A stretch of DNA of 49,836 nt from Paludibacteraceae bacterium (GCA_024401555.1 JAKSKV010000024.1:1-49836), one strand, 5' to 3'. Positions 25,295 to 34,980 are shown, counted from the stretch's first letter. Numbers and translations: made by a program. Notes: a model not told the origin generated them from the letters alone.

Positions 25295-27208
25295 TTACTT
25301 CACAATCAACTTCTCAACTGAGATACCCTTCTCGCTCTTAACAGATACAGAGTAAACACCAGCTGCCAAGTTGAGGTTCAATTGTGCAGCCTCGTTAGCA
25401 ACTACGCTACCAGTGTAAACAGTAGTACCGTCCATGCTGTAAATGTTCACCTCAGCATCAGCGTCAGCTGAAATGTTCACAACTCCGTCAACTGATGGAT
25501 TAGGCCATACCTTTACAACAGCTTGCTCAATATCCTCAACACCTGTGCCAAGATCTGGTTGACCCTTGATCTTCAAAGAACCCAAACCTGAAGTGGATGC
25601 CATGAATACAACTGCCAACTTGTGCTCTCCAGGAGTCTTGAAACGGATACGGAACTTCTTGTCCTTTGCCACAGGGCAAACAGGAGTAGTCCAACCCCAG
25701 TCATTGTAACCTGCGTCGATTTGACCAGATCCGCTGGTTTGCAACTCAACCACGCGGTTGATCTCGTTGCCATCTTGGTCAACCATACCATTCTCACCAT
25801 CCACAGCGATAGCCATCGCATTGTAGTCAAGGGCATCTGTAGTATAAGTCTCGAACTCATAGTCACCAGCGTACTTCACATTGACAGTGTATTGTACCCA
25901 CTCTCCTTGAGCGATGTAACCCAAGTTGATGAAGCTGTTCTCCTTATCCTTATCGTTGCAGTATCCCAAATCGACTCTCTCATCTCCACGCTTGTCAATC
26001 TTTCCCTCTTTGTAACCTGCATTACATTGACTTGGATAGCATGGATGCCAGTTCGCATCCTCGTAATCGTAGTAAGCGACGCCATGTCCGCCCTCATCAA
26101 ACTTCTCCAACGCAAGGAAGAAGTCCTCTGTTCCGTTGAATTCTTGCGCCTCACCTTGGTAAGCCTTAGACTTGCCAGAATAGAACTTGTCTCCCTCAGC
26201 CAATTTTGAACAGATATATCTACCTGCCTCTGAGAAACTCATGTTGCTGTAGCCACCACCGGTGAATGTACCGGAAGTCTCGCCCTTATCGGCCCAGCTC
26301 CAGTTTGCCCAACTGATGATCTGACCACCCAAGTTCTTTCCGCTACAAACCTCCAACAAATGGTCTGCACTCTTAGTATCGCAACCAGAGTCTCCTGTGT
26401 GTGAAGATAGACCCCACTCAGAAACGAACAAAGGCAAGAAAGCGGAAGCACCGCTCAAGAAGCCCAAGTAACGCTCTTGGTCAGCCGCATAGTAGTGGAA
26501 AGAGTACATCACTTGCAAACCATACTCATTGATTGGATCCATCATAGGGAATACCAAACCTTGGTCCCATTGAGGTGTTCCGACCAACACGATCGCATCT
26601 GGGTCACCTTGCTTGATGACAGGGAGGACATAAGTCGAATACTCCTTAATCCATGACCAAACGCCTTGGGTTCTCCTGTTGTTGTTTTTCTTATCGTAAC
26701 CAATACCCAATGGGTAAACGTCACCTTCTCCATTGTAGTTAGGCTCGTTACAAATCTCGTAGATTACGTGGTTGTAATTTTTGCTGGATACATAGCTTGT
26801 GATGTTTTTGAAAAACGACACCGCTTGATCCTTCATGTCCATTGGATTACCCTTAGATCCGTCACCTTCTCTATCTCTCAAGACGTGCCAGTCAACGATA
26901 CAGTACAAATTTTGATTTGCACAGAAATCGATACAGCTCTTTACCCAGTTCTCGTTGATTCCCTCACCTTCGTTGATGTACATCGCGATACGGGCCATGT
27001 TAGCGCCCTTCTCCTTTTGCTTTGCGAAATCTTGCTCATCATCGTAGCAACTCTTGAACCAAGAACCGTGGGTACTCCATCCTCTCAATTGGATAGGCTT
27101 TCCATCAGCAGTGCACAATTGGTTTCCAACCAATTTCAAGTCCTGTAGCGCGTTTGCCGAAAAGCAAAAAGACAACGCCATAGCGACTGTTGCGAAAAGT
27201 TTTTTCAT
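25295..27208 (-). CDS. Secreted GH5 endoglucanase with CBM6-like and T9SS domains
   Basis: A 637-residue enzyme that cuts internal beta-1,4-glucan bonds outside the cell. A signal peptide (1-20) precedes the GH5 catalytic domain (about 22-345), with the acid/base E155 in EICNEP and the nucleophile E264 in FVSEWG; the sequence pattern fits subfamily 2. Residues about 360-550 form a carbohydrate-binding, CBM6-like beta-sandwich (GEAQEFNG..., GYIAQGEWVQYTVNV, ...LGSLKIKG). The C-terminus (VWPNPSVDGVVNISADADA, then VYTGSVVANEAAQLNLNLAAG and VEKLIVK) is a type A T9SS sorting domain. Expected product: cellodextrins from cellulose or mixed-linkage glucan. It has its own promoter and terminator; the GH94 gene 1.2 kb away is a fitting next step. 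Confidence 0.92.
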   Translation of the reverse strand: MKKLFATVAMALSFCFSANALQDLKLVGNQLCTADGKPIQLRGWSTHGSWFKSCYDDEQDFAKQKEKGANMARIAMYINEGEGINENWVKSCIDFCANQNLYCIVDWHVLRDREGDGSKGNPMDMKDQAVSFFKNITSYVSSKNYNHVIYEICNEPNYNGEGDVYPLGIGYDKKNNNRRTQGVWSWIKEYSTYVLPVIKQGDPDAIVLVGTPQWDQGLVFPMMDPINEYGLQVMYSFHYYAADQERYLGFLSGASAFLPLFVSEWGLSSHTGDSGCDTKSADHLLEVCSGKNLGGQIISWANWSWADKGETSGTFTGGGYSNMSFSEAGRYICSKLAEGDKFYSGKSKAYQGEAQEFNGTEDFFLALEKFDEGGHGVAYYDYEDANWHPCYPSQCNAGYKEGKIDKRGDERVDLGYCNDKDKENSFINLGYIAQGEWVQYTVNVKYAGDYEFETYTTDALDYNAMAIAVDGENGMVDQDGNEINRVVELQTSGSGQIDAGYNDWGWTTPVCPVAKDKKFRIRFKTPGEHKLAVVFMASTSGLGSLKIKGQPDLGTGVEDIEQAVVKVWPNPSVDGVVNISADADAEVNIYSMDGTTVYTGSVVANEAAQLNLNLAAGVYSVSVKSEKGISVEKLIVK

Positions 27209-27325
27209 GTAAAATAAAATTTAAGTTATTATTTAATGGATATTTAAATATTCATCATACATCTGCAAGGTCCGCGGCTCCTTAACTCAATGACATCAAC
27301 ACCGAAAACGACAAACCTTAACGCA

Positions 27326-27333
27326 CAAAGATA
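27326..27333 (-). promoter_or_regulatory. -7 box of the GH5 gene
   Basis: TATCTTTG on the minus strand, giving a leader of about 110 bases; no clear -33 box. The leader holds no structure I recognise. Confidence 0.55.
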
Positions 27334-27396
27334 GAAAAAATTTCATACTTATTTATAAATTATACCAAAATGAATTTATACATGCAAAAATTTAAA

Positions 27397-27428
27397 GGGC
27401 GGATGAGTAAATTTCGCCCCATCCGCCC
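27397..27428 (-). terminator. Terminator of the tail-type exported protein gene
   Basis: GGGCGGAT (27397-27404) and ATCCGCCC (27421-27428) pair around a 16-base loop, followed on the minus strand by a T-rich stretch. Confidence 0.75.
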
Positions 27429-27452
27429 TCTACTTTATTGAAGTTCAACGCC

Positions 27453-28253
27453 TTACTTCACACTTTGCTGAAGTCTATCGTTTTCCTCCTGCAATTGCTT
27501 GATTTTCTTCTCCATCTCAATCATACGCAACGTGAGTTCCTCCACCTTCTCCAAAAGAAGGTTGCTCATCGCCGACACACTTACGCCATTCTCCGACATC
27601 TCAGCGGCGGAAGGGATGCCCGGTAGATGTTTGTTGCGCTTCACATAGGCCTCCACTTCATTGAGCGGCTTCAAATCATACCCCTCTTCGAAGACATAGT
27701 CGGCAGCATTCTCCATCTTTACTTTAACGTCATCCGCCATAATATCCTTCGTGCGAATCTTATCCGTCTCAATTTCGGCCACCTTTAGTTCTTCTTTGCA
27801 GGTAATGGTACCATTCACGGTCATGTTGCCGCCAGAAAAGGTGAATTGACTTCCTTGAAAATCAATCGGATAACCGACGCTCTTTAGACATAGTCCTATC
27901 TGCGAGACGAGGTCAACATAACTTGTCGTATGGTTACTACTTCCTGAACTACGAGTTTCTATCGAAATTGAGCCTTTCATAGTTCCAGTTGAACTAGGAA
28001 CAGTAAATGTCAACTGCGGAGCTTGTATTTCCAGTGGGTAGGCCTTTCCTCCATATCCTGTGGAAAGAATGGCAAATTTCTCTTGAACCACTCCCAATAA
28101 AAGCCATTTTCCATAACTTCCACCCTCTCTAATATACAACCTCGAATCGGAAATATTTAAATCTTCTTCCAATGTTTCCGCATAGGCTTGGGAACAAAAA
28201 CCGCCCATACAAATGGACGCACCCAATAACACTTGATAAATAAATCGTTTCAT
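27453..28253 (-). CDS. Exported tail-fibre-like protein with C-terminal coiled coil
   Basis: A 266-residue protein with a signal peptide (1-25, ending AYA-E). The first two thirds are beta-rich, with G/S/T-rich stretches. Then comes the motif NAADYVFEEGYDLKPLNEV followed by YVKRNKHLPGIPSA, which is widespread in Bacteroidetes cell-surface and tail-fibre-like proteins. It ends in a heptad coiled coil (LLLEKVEELTLRMIEMEKK...LQEEN), which suggests trimerisation. Function unknown; possibly a surface fibre. Its promoter box TATCTTTG lies at 28302-28295 on the minus strand. Confidence 0.7.
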   Translation of the reverse strand: MKRFIYQVLLGASICMGGFCSQAYAETLEEDLNISDSRLYIREGGSYGKWLLLGVVQEKFAILSTGYGGKAYPLEIQAPQLTFTVPSSTGTMKGSISIETRSSGSSNHTTSYVDLVSQIGLCLKSVGYPIDFQGSQFTFSGGNMTVNGTITCKEELKVAEIETDKIRTKDIMADDVKVKMENAADYVFEEGYDLKPLNEVEAYVKRNKHLPGIPSAAEMSENGVSVSAMSNLLLEKVEELTLRMIEMEKKIKQLQEENDRLQQSVK

Positions 28254-28356
28254 CTCTTTCCCTGAATGTTTGTTTTGACAAATGTTTTATACCGCAAAGA
28301 TACCAATTTTAGCAAAAAAATTATCATCATCTGTTTTCTTGTGTGGGAAGAATCAC

Positions 28357-28364
28357 TATATTTG
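28357..28364 (+). promoter_or_regulatory. -7 box of the GH94 gene
   Basis: TATATTTG, 40 bases before the ATG. The promoter of the divergent exported protein gene lies at 28295-28302. Confidence 0.55.
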
Positions 28365-28404
28365 AAAAAATATCTAATGATAGAATTTTAAATAGATTTA
28401 TTTT

Positions 28405-30801
28405 ATGCAATACGGATTTTTTGACGACGAACACAAAGAGTACGTCGTGACCAAACCAGACACTCCGAAATCTTGGAGTAACTATTTGGGTGATACCCGC
28501 TACGGAGCCATTATCACCAACAACGCCGGAGGATACTCTTTCTTCCGTTCATCAGTACAAGGATGTTTCCTCAGAATCAAGTTCAACACCGTCCCATTGG
28601 ATCAACCAGGTCGCTATATCTACTTGCACGACTGCGAGAGCAAAGACTTTTGGTCAGGTTCATGGCAACCAGTAGGCAAGCCGCTCGACCAATACAAGAG
28701 CGAGTGCCGCCACGGTTCAGCTTATACGAAGATCTCTTCCGAGTATTCCGACATCAAGACTGAAACTCTTTATTTCGTGCCTAAGGGACAAGAGTTTGAG
28801 GTTTGGCACGTGAAGGTGACCAATATGGGCAAGAAGTCACGTAAATTGCGTGCCTTCACCTATGCTGAGTTCGCTTCCAACTGGAATATGAACGACGATA
28901 GCAACAACTTGCAATATACCCAATATATCGTAAAGACCTCTTACAAGAACGGTTTTATCGACCACGGTAACAACCTCTACATGCCAGAGGAGCCAGAGAA
29001 CTTCCAAAACAAAGACCAAGCTCGTCACTCTTTCATCGGAGTCGTAGGTCAAAAGGTGACTGGTTACGATAGCGACCGTGACAAGTTCATCGGTTCTTAC
29101 CATACTTACGCGAATCCTATCTCTGTTGTGAACGGACAATGTGGCAACACAGTGACTGAGGGCGACAACGGTTGCGGTACACTCCAGGTTGATTTGGAGT
29201 TGGCAGCTGGCGAGACCAAGGAGTTCACCGTAGTGTTGGGTATCGGTAAGGCTTGGGTAGAGGGAAAGAAGGCTGCTAAGATGGTGGCTACCCCTGCTAA
29301 GGTAAAGGCTGAGTTCGACAAGGTGGTTAACTACTGGCACGGACGTATCGAAGGTCTTTCAGCGAACACACCAGATGCCGCATTCAACAGCATGATCAAT
29401 ATGTGGAACCCATTCAACAACTTGATCACCTACGCTTGGAGCCGCGCGGCTTCTTTGATCTATCGTGGTGAGCGTGACGGTATGGGTTACCGTGATACCA
29501 TCCAAGATATGTTGGGTGTGATCCACAACATTCCAGAGGAGGTGGTAGAACGCCTTGAGTTGATGTTGACAGGACAAAACTCCAACGGTGGCGCCATGCC
29601 AGTTGTTAAGCCATTCGCCCACAACCCAGGACATGAGGCTCCAACTCCAGAGAACGAGTTCCGTTCAGACGACTGTATGTGGTTGTTCAACACCGTTCCA
29701 ACTTATGTGAAGGAGTTGGGTAACATGGATTACTACAACAAGGTATTGCCTTACTCAGATAAGGGCGAGGGTACTGTACTCGACCACTTGAAACGCGCTA
29801 TCCAATTCAACTTGGACCGTCGCGGTAAGAACAACTTGCCATGCGGTTTGAAGGCAGACTGGAACGACTGCTTGGTACTCGGCGCCAAGGGTGAGACCGT
29901 CTTCGTGGCAATGCAATTGCGCTACGCTTTGACAGTTTACATCGACATCTGTACTCGCCTCAACAAGGCAGACGAGGTGAAGTGGGCTGAGGGTCACTTG
30001 ACTCAATTGACCAAAGACATCGACAAGGCAGCTTGGGATGGTGAGTGGTACGTCCGCGCAATCAAGGAGGACGGCTACATCTTCGGTACAAAGAATGATC
30101 CAAACAACGAGGGTACCATCTGGTTGAACCCTAACTCATGGTCAGTCATCTCTGGTCAAGCTACCGGCGAGCGCGCCGAGACTGTGATGAACAGCATCGA
30201 GAAGCGTTTGGCTATCAAATACGGTTTGGTTCTCTGCGATCCTCCTTACGAGAAGACTGAGGCATCTGTAATCAAGGCTCCTTTGTTCATCAAGGGTATG
30301 AAGGAGAACGCGGCAGTATTCCAACACACACAAGGTTGGGGAATCATGGCGGATTGTATCTTGGGTCACGGTAAGCGTGCCTTCAAGAACTACAAGAACT
30401 ACTTGCCAGCAGCCTACAACGAGCGCGCTGAGGTTCGCCAAATCGAGCCTTACGTATATGCACAAACCACTTGCTCTACCTACAACATGCGCGCAGGTCA
30501 AAGCCGTTGCCCATGGTTGAGTGGAACAGCATCTTGGGCATACTTCACAGCCGCTCAATACATCTTGGGTATCCGTCCTGACTATGATGGATTGTTGATC
30601 GATCCATGTATCCCAGGTTGGAAGGGCTTCACCGCTACCCGTCGCTTCCGTGGCAAGACTGTCAACATCACCGTTAAGAACCCTAAGAAGGTGGAGAAGG
30701 GTGTTGTTTCAGTTACTTTGAACGGCAAGGCCATCGAGGGCAACGTAGTTCCATTCAGCAAGATGAAGAGTGTGAACGAGGTAGTCGTTACAATGGGCTA
30801 A
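28405..30801 (+). CDS. GH94 phosphorylase, cellobiose-phosphorylase-like
   Basis: A 798-residue cytoplasmic enzyme that splits a beta-linked disaccharide with phosphate to give a sugar 1-phosphate and a free sugar. N-terminal beta domain (1-300, opening YGFFDDEHKEYVVTKPDTP), a helical linker, an (alpha/alpha)6 barrel with RDGMGYRDTIQDMLG (357-371), SDDCMWL (421-427) and the catalytic KADWND loop (483-488), and a small C-terminal beta domain. No signal peptide. Cellobiose is the likely substrate given the GH5 neighbour, but chitobiose or other GH94 substrates cannot be excluded. Codon use is strongly biased (CAA for Gln, TTG/CTC for Leu), which suggests high expression. Confidence 0.88.
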   Translation: MQYGFFDDEHKEYVVTKPDTPKSWSNYLGDTRYGAIITNNAGGYSFFRSSVQGCFLRIKFNTVPLDQPGRYIYLHDCESKDFWSGSWQPVGKPLDQYKSECRHGSAYTKISSEYSDIKTETLYFVPKGQEFEVWHVKVTNMGKKSRKLRAFTYAEFASNWNMNDDSNNLQYTQYIVKTSYKNGFIDHGNNLYMPEEPENFQNKDQARHSFIGVVGQKVTGYDSDRDKFIGSYHTYANPISVVNGQCGNTVTEGDNGCGTLQVDLELAAGETKEFTVVLGIGKAWVEGKKAAKMVATPAKVKAEFDKVVNYWHGRIEGLSANTPDAAFNSMINMWNPFNNLITYAWSRAASLIYRGERDGMGYRDTIQDMLGVIHNIPEEVVERLELMLTGQNSNGGAMPVVKPFAHNPGHEAPTPENEFRSDDCMWLFNTVPTYVKELGNMDYYNKVLPYSDKGEGTVLDHLKRAIQFNLDRRGKNNLPCGLKADWNDCLVLGAKGETVFVAMQLRYALTVYIDICTRLNKADEVKWAEGHLTQLTKDIDKAAWDGEWYVRAIKEDGYIFGTKNDPNNEGTIWLNPNSWSVISGQATGERAETVMNSIEKRLAIKYGLVLCDPPYEKTEASVIKAPLFIKGMKENAAVFQHTQGWGIMADCILGHGKRAFKNYKNYLPAAYNERAEVRQIEPYVYAQTTCSTYNMRAGQSRCPWLSGTASWAYFTAAQYILGIRPDYDGLLIDPCIPGWKGFTATRRFRGKTVNITVKNPKKVEKGVVSVTLNGKAIEGNVVPFSKMKSVNEVVVTMG

Positions 30802-30829
30802 TTAATGAAGAATTAACATCTGCTCGTAG

Positions 30830-30848
30830 GGGCGTATTGAATACGCCC
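30830..30848. repeat. Short REP-like palindrome
   Basis: GGGCGTAT-TGA-ATACGCCC, an 8-bp perfect stem 28 bases after the GH94 stop and without a T-tract. It is separate from the true terminator that follows and looks like a dispersed palindromic repeat. Confidence 0.5.
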
Positions 30849-30883
30849 TTGGCGAAGAGGATAATTAATTATTCGATCAAGAT

Positions 30884-30922
30884 AAAGAGAGCAAGGGGCC
30901 TGAGGCTTCTTGCTCTCTTTTT
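30884..30922 (+). terminator. Terminator of the GH94 gene
   Basis: AAAGAGAGCAAG, an inner small hairpin (GCC-TGA-GGC) and CTTGCTCTCTTTTT: a 12-bp stem ending in a T-run. Confidence 0.9.
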
Positions 30923-31008
30923 GTCACGCCCTTACCCACCACCCTATTCCAAAATTCACTACCTTCGCGCCCGAATGAGGAGCAGCCTCCTACCCAAGTA
31001 TAAATGAG

Positions 31009-32172
31009 ATGAACTCGAATAAAATTACCGCCACCAAACAGATGGCTCGACGTGCCTTATTGGCGCAGTATTACATCATGGGATTCATATATGCCTCCCT
31101 GATCACCCGTTATCCAGCCATCCAATCCCACTTCGGAATGAGCATCGGAGAGTTGAGTTTCGTTCCACTCAGCATGGCCATCGGTTCACTCATCACCACC
31201 CCACTCAGTTGTCACCTGATCGCTCGATTCGGCAGTAAAAACTTGACCGCAGTGAGTTACGCTTACATGTTGCTCCTTCCGCTCATCACACTGATGCCGA
31301 ACATCTACTTCCTCTACCCTTTTTGCGCCCTCTACGGCTCTTTAGTGACCATCACGGACGTGGCGATCAACGGCAACTCCATCCTCGTGGAGAGAGCCTA
31401 TAAACGGCCAGTCGTCTCCATGTTCCACGCCCTCTACTACGTCGGCGTATGTTGCGGATCACTCCTGAGCGTCTTTTGCATTACTCAGCAGATCTCCGTC
31501 CTCCACCACCATATCCTTGCGGGCATTATCAGTACCCTTTGCGTCTTTTGCATCAGAAGATACTTTCTGCAGGAGAATGTCTCAGGTGTCATGGAGGTGA
31601 AGCGTATGCCACTGATTGTATTGCCCAAAGGAATCCTGTTGCTTATCGCCATCATTGCCCTGTGTTCGCGGGTGACGGAGGGTAGTTTCACCAACTGGAG
31701 CACCATCTACATGAAGACCATTGTGGAGTTTCCTGAAAACTTGGCGCCACTCGGATTGACCATTTACGCGGCATTCATGTCAATCGGAAGGTTCATCGGC
31801 GACACCATCCGCAAACGTTACAGTGATCCAGTCATCCTCCTCGGAAGTTGCGTCATGACCACCGTCGGTATCTTCACCATTGTAGTGGACACCGACTTCA
31901 TCTTCGCCGCCTTAGGCTTCTTTATCACTGGCTTGGGCATCTCTTGCCTGGTGCCTATCATCTACACTTTGGCAGGGAATCAAAAGGAGGTCTCCCCTGG
32001 CGTGGGCATCGCGATGGTGAATACTGTCAGCAGCACCGCCTTCCTTTTCGGCCCCTTCCTCATCGGTAGGATCGCGGAAGGATATAGCATGCGTATCGCC
32101 TATTGCTATGTTCTCGGACTGACCATCCTCATGACCATCCTCACCCATCAATTGGTCAGACGGAAACGATAA
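31009..32172 (+). CDS. MFS transporter, YbjJ-like
   Basis: A 387-residue inner-membrane transporter with about 12 hydrophobic segments. ITRYPAIQSHFGMSIGELSFVP near the start and HALYYVGVCCGSLL in the middle resemble the YbjJ group, whose substrates are poorly known (sugars have been proposed). Its last 25 bases overlap the end of the convergent glycosyltransferase gene. A weak promoter (TACCTTCG at 30960-30967) lies upstream. Confidence 0.82.
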   Translation: MNSNKITATKQMARRALLAQYYIMGFIYASLITRYPAIQSHFGMSIGELSFVPLSMAIGSLITTPLSCHLIARFGSKNLTAVSYAYMLLLPLITLMPNIYFLYPFCALYGSLVTITDVAINGNSILVERAYKRPVVSMFHALYYVGVCCGSLLSVFCITQQISVLHHHILAGIISTLCVFCIRRYFLQENVSGVMEVKRMPLIVLPKGILLLIAIIALCSRVTEGSFTNWSTIYMKTIVEFPENLAPLGLTIYAAFMSIGRFIGDTIRKRYSDPVILLGSCVMTTVGIFTIVVDTDFIFAALGFFITGLGISCLVPIIYTLAGNQKEVSPGVGIAMVNTVSSTAFLFGPFLIGRIAEGYSMRIAYCYVLGLTILMTILTHQLVRRKR

Positions 32173-32969
32173 GCGACTCCCTTAAAGGTAGCCTTCGCGA
32201 TAGCAAGTAACTTACTTAGTTTGTTGTTGTGATAGCAAACAATATGGAAAGGTTCTCCCAGATAGAACACTTTCAAAAAATGTAACTTATTGAAATACTG
32301 CGGATATTCGGTCCACATCATCCATTGAGACAACACGATATCGTGTAATCTTTTCGCAGAATAGGAGACAATCTTCTTCTCTCCCACTTGAATCGTTTCC
32401 CCAAATTGTTGGTTCAACTTATTACCCCCTAACATCATCGCCTTATACCCCGCACGTTTGGCCTTAAAGCAGAAATCCAAGTCAATTCCATCCACCAGAA
32501 ACTCCTCGCGGTAGCCGCCGATGGAAAGGGCCTTCCGCACATCCACGACTGATCCCGATGTGATGACATACCCCTTCTCCGCCCACTCTCCCTTCGGTGC
32601 GGATTCTCCTGGCGTCTCAGGGGCAAAAGAAATCACTTCCCGAGAAGGGAGTTCCCGCTCAACCCTTCTCAAGAAGTGACTGAAATCTTCGAAACGGCTG
32701 TCTTGGTCCATGGTGAGCAGGTAGTCGTACCCCTCCTCTTGACATCGCCTCAACACCGCATTCAATGCGTGGGAAATTCCCACATTCGTATCTTCTCCGA
32801 TCCACTCAACCCGTTCGCCCAAATCCTCCCACTGGTAGCGGGAACGATCCGCCAACGGCGTGTTTTGCCAAATATAGACCTTCTCCGCTTCGTTCCGGTA
32901 ACACGCCACATTCTCACGAAGCAACGCCTCATCAGGATAGTAGGTGATCACACAAGCGCAGAATCGCAT
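32148..32969 (-). CDS. GT2 glycosyltransferase, rhamnosyltransferase-like
   Basis: A 273-residue GT-A enzyme. The N-terminal strand CACVITYYPDEALL, the EDTNVGISHALN loop and the D88-Q-D90 metal site (LLTMDQDSRF) match rhamnosyltransferases that build O-antigen-like chains. GIDLDFCFKAKRAGYK is the acceptor-side motif. There is no membrane segment. It starts 24 bases after hisIE, so it is probably the third gene of the argD-hisIE transcript, an unusual partner for amino-acid genes. Its 3' end overlaps the convergent MFS gene. Confidence 0.82.
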   Translation of the reverse strand: MRFCACVITYYPDEALLRENVACYRNEAEKVYIWQNTPLADRSRYQWEDLGERVEWIGEDTNVGISHALNAVLRRCQEEGYDYLLTMDQDSRFEDFSHFLRRVERELPSREVISFAPETPGESAPKGEWAEKGYVITSGSVVDVRKALSIGGYREEFLVDGIDLDFCFKAKRAGYKAMMLGGNKLNQQFGETIQVGEKKIVSYSAKRLHDIVLSQWMMWTEYPQYFNKLHFLKVFYLGEPFHIVCYHNNKLSKLLAIAKATFKGVAYRFRLTN

Positions 32970-32993
32970 CTATTCGGGCTTTAGCGGTCGTTC

Positions 32994-33566
32994 TTACTCT
33001 TTGTGTCTAGCCTTCAACTCTCTGGCCAAATCCTCGATGCGGTACCCCTTCTCGGTAAGCAGCACAATCAAGTGGTAGATGAGGTCGGACGATTCATACA
33101 AGAATTGTTCTCCCGTTCCATTGGTAGCCTCAATGACTGTCTCCACAGCCTCTTCGCCCACCTTTTGGGAGATCTTGTTTACTCCCTTGGTAAAGAGCTT
33201 GGTGGTGTATGAACCCTCTGGCATCTCACGCTTACGCTTTTCGATAAAGTCTTGCAAGTAAGAGAGAAACGCAAGGTCAGCGATATTCTTGTCGCCACGG
33301 AAAGTGTCGGCTCCTGTAGTGGATCCCTCTGGCAACGCCTTGATGATCACAGCGCTCTTCTCCGTGTTGTAAACCAATCCATCCATGGCTACCGGTTTGA
33401 AATATTCTCCACCGGTCACCAACTCCAAAGCAGTCTGCTCCGCATTCAACAAATAGACCTCCTTCGTCTCCTCCATCTTGGCGATCGCCTCTTGGTTTAC
33501 ATATCCGATACGAAGAATCTTTTGGGTGCGAACGTCTTGCACCACTGCCTGTAACATATTACCCAT
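32994..33566 (-). CDS. hisIE: HisIE-like protein: intact HisE, degenerate HisI
   Basis: A 190-residue protein with the HisIE fusion layout. The C-terminal phosphoribosyl-ATP pyrophosphohydrolase (HisE) part is complete: EGSYTTKLFTKGVNKI, KVGEEAVETVIEA and SSDLIYHLIVLL. The N-terminal phosphoribosyl-AMP cyclohydrolase (HisI) part still aligns in outline (AVVQDVRTQKILRIGYVN-EA), but its zinc and catalytic residues are gone. The usual DCDND block reads DGLVYNTEKS, the C-H-T-G-x-x-S-C block reads STTGADTF, and the protein contains no cysteine at all. So the cyclohydrolase step is probably not done by this protein. It sits 57 bases after argD. Confidence 0.85.
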   Translation of the reverse strand: MGNMLQAVVQDVRTQKILRIGYVNQEAIAKMEETKEVYLLNAEQTALELVTGGEYFKPVAMDGLVYNTEKSAVIIKALPEGSTTGADTFRGDKNIADLAFLSYLQDFIEKRKREMPEGSYTTKLFTKGVNKISQKVGEEAVETVIEATNGTGEQFLYESSDLIYHLIVLLTEKGYRIEDLARELKARHKE

Positions 33567-33623
33567 GTTAATATATGATTAGGGGGGACTCCAAGGAATC
33601 CCCCTTTTATTTACTATTTTAAT

Positions 33624-34754
33624 TTAAGCCAATGCCTTTTTCAAGCGAACGATGAACTCGTCCACATCCGCCTTGCTCAAACAGAGCGGTGGCAAGAGAC
33701 GAAGCACGTTGGTGCCGCTGCATCCTGTGAAGACGTGTTGCTCGAATACGAGCTTGCTACGCACCTCCTTGTGAGGACAATCAAGTTCCACACCGATCAT
33801 CAATCCCTTGCCGCGGATATCCACCACGTGAGGCAAATTAGCAGCCTTCAACTGCTCCATGATGTAATCACCCACCTTAGCGGCATTCTCCACCAAGTTC
33901 TCCTTCTCCATCACATCCAACACAGCCAAACCTGCCGTGCAAGCCATGTGGTTACCACCGAAGGTCGTACCCAATTGTCCGTATGTAGGAACGAACTTAG
34001 GAGAGATCAAAAGACCTGACATAGGGAAACCGTTTCCGATACCCTTTGCCACAGTGATCAAGTCTGGCTTCACATCCAAATGTTGGTGTGCGAAAAACTT
34101 TCCTGAACGTCCATATCCACATTGAATCTCATCGCAAATCAAGACTGTATTGTGTTCGTCGCAAGCCTTGCGTAGGCCTTGCATAAACTCCTTGGTCGCC
34201 ATGCGGATACCGCCGACTCCTTGAATACACTCCACAATAACAGCGCAGACATCACCCTTCGCGATCTCCTTTTGCCATGCCGCCAAATCATTAAGCGGTA
34301 AGAAGGACACATGGTCATTGTCATTGATTGGCGCCACGATCTTAGGATTATTGGTCACCTCGACCGCCAAAGAGGTACGGCCGTGGAATGCCTTGTCGGA
34401 AGAGAGGACGCGCTTGCGGCCATTGTAGAAAGAGGCCAACTTCAATGCGTTCTCATTGGACTCCGCACCAGAGTTCACCAAGAAGAATTGGTAATCCTCG
34501 TAACCGGAAGCCTTACCGAGGCGCTCCGCCAACTCCACCTGCAACTTGTTGATCACTGAGTTGGAATAGAAACCAAGTGTATTCAACTGCTTGGTCATCA
34601 TCTCAACATAGTGTGGGTGACAGTGTCCAATGCTGATCACTGCGTGTCCGCCATACAAATCTAGGTACTCTTGGCCCTTATCGTCCCATACCTTACAACC
34701 TTTACCCTTTACGATGTTGACATCGAAAAGCGGATAGACATCAAATAGTTTCAT
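33624..34754 (-). CDS. argD: Acetyl(succinyl)ornithine aminotransferase
   Basis: A 376-residue class III PLP aminotransferase in arginine synthesis. The PLP lysine is K237 (ITVAKGIGNGFP), and D208 (LICDEIQCG) binds the PLP nitrogen; NSGAESNENALKLA and TFGGNHMA are also conserved. Bacteroidetes are known to use succinylated rather than acetylated intermediates in this pathway, so succinylornithine may be the real substrate. First gene of the argD-hisIE-GT2 operon, with an excellent promoter; argC lies about 4.4 kb away. Confidence 0.92.
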   Translation of the reverse strand: MKLFDVYPLFDVNIVKGKGCKVWDDKGQEYLDLYGGHAVISIGHCHPHYVEMMTKQLNTLGFYSNSVINKLQVELAERLGKASGYEDYQFFLVNSGAESNENALKLASFYNGRKRVLSSDKAFHGRTSLAVEVTNNPKIVAPINDNDHVSFLPLNDLAAWQKEIAKGDVCAVIVECIQGVGGIRMATKEFMQGLRKACDEHNTVLICDEIQCGYGRSGKFFAHQHLDVKPDLITVAKGIGNGFPMSGLLISPKFVPTYGQLGTTFGGNHMACTAGLAVLDVMEKENLVENAAKVGDYIMEQLKAANLPHVVDIRGKGLMIGVELDCPHKEVRSKLVFEQHVFTGCSGTNVLRLLPPLCLSKADVDEFIVRLKKALA

Positions 34755-34820
34755 ATAGAATCTATGTTATTGTTATTCAAATTCATGCAGTGCGGCCATT
34801 ACACGCCGCGAATTAAGATA

Positions 34821-34852
34821 CAAAGATAGGAAAAATATCGTTTCTCCTCAAA
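34821..34852 (-). promoter_or_regulatory. Promoter of the argD operon
   Basis: Minus strand TTTG at 34852-34849, a 20-bp spacer and TATCTTTG at 34828-34821; both exact. The leader is about 60 bases. Confidence 0.75.
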
Positions 34853-34980
34853 CCCACCCCTTTTTACGCTTAAAAATAATGGGGTGAATCAAAAAAAGGC
34901 CTCAATCATTGAATATTTGTCTTTTTTTGTCCAAATTCGCGAAGAAACTAGAAACCATTATTACTTTTTTATTTACTGTT

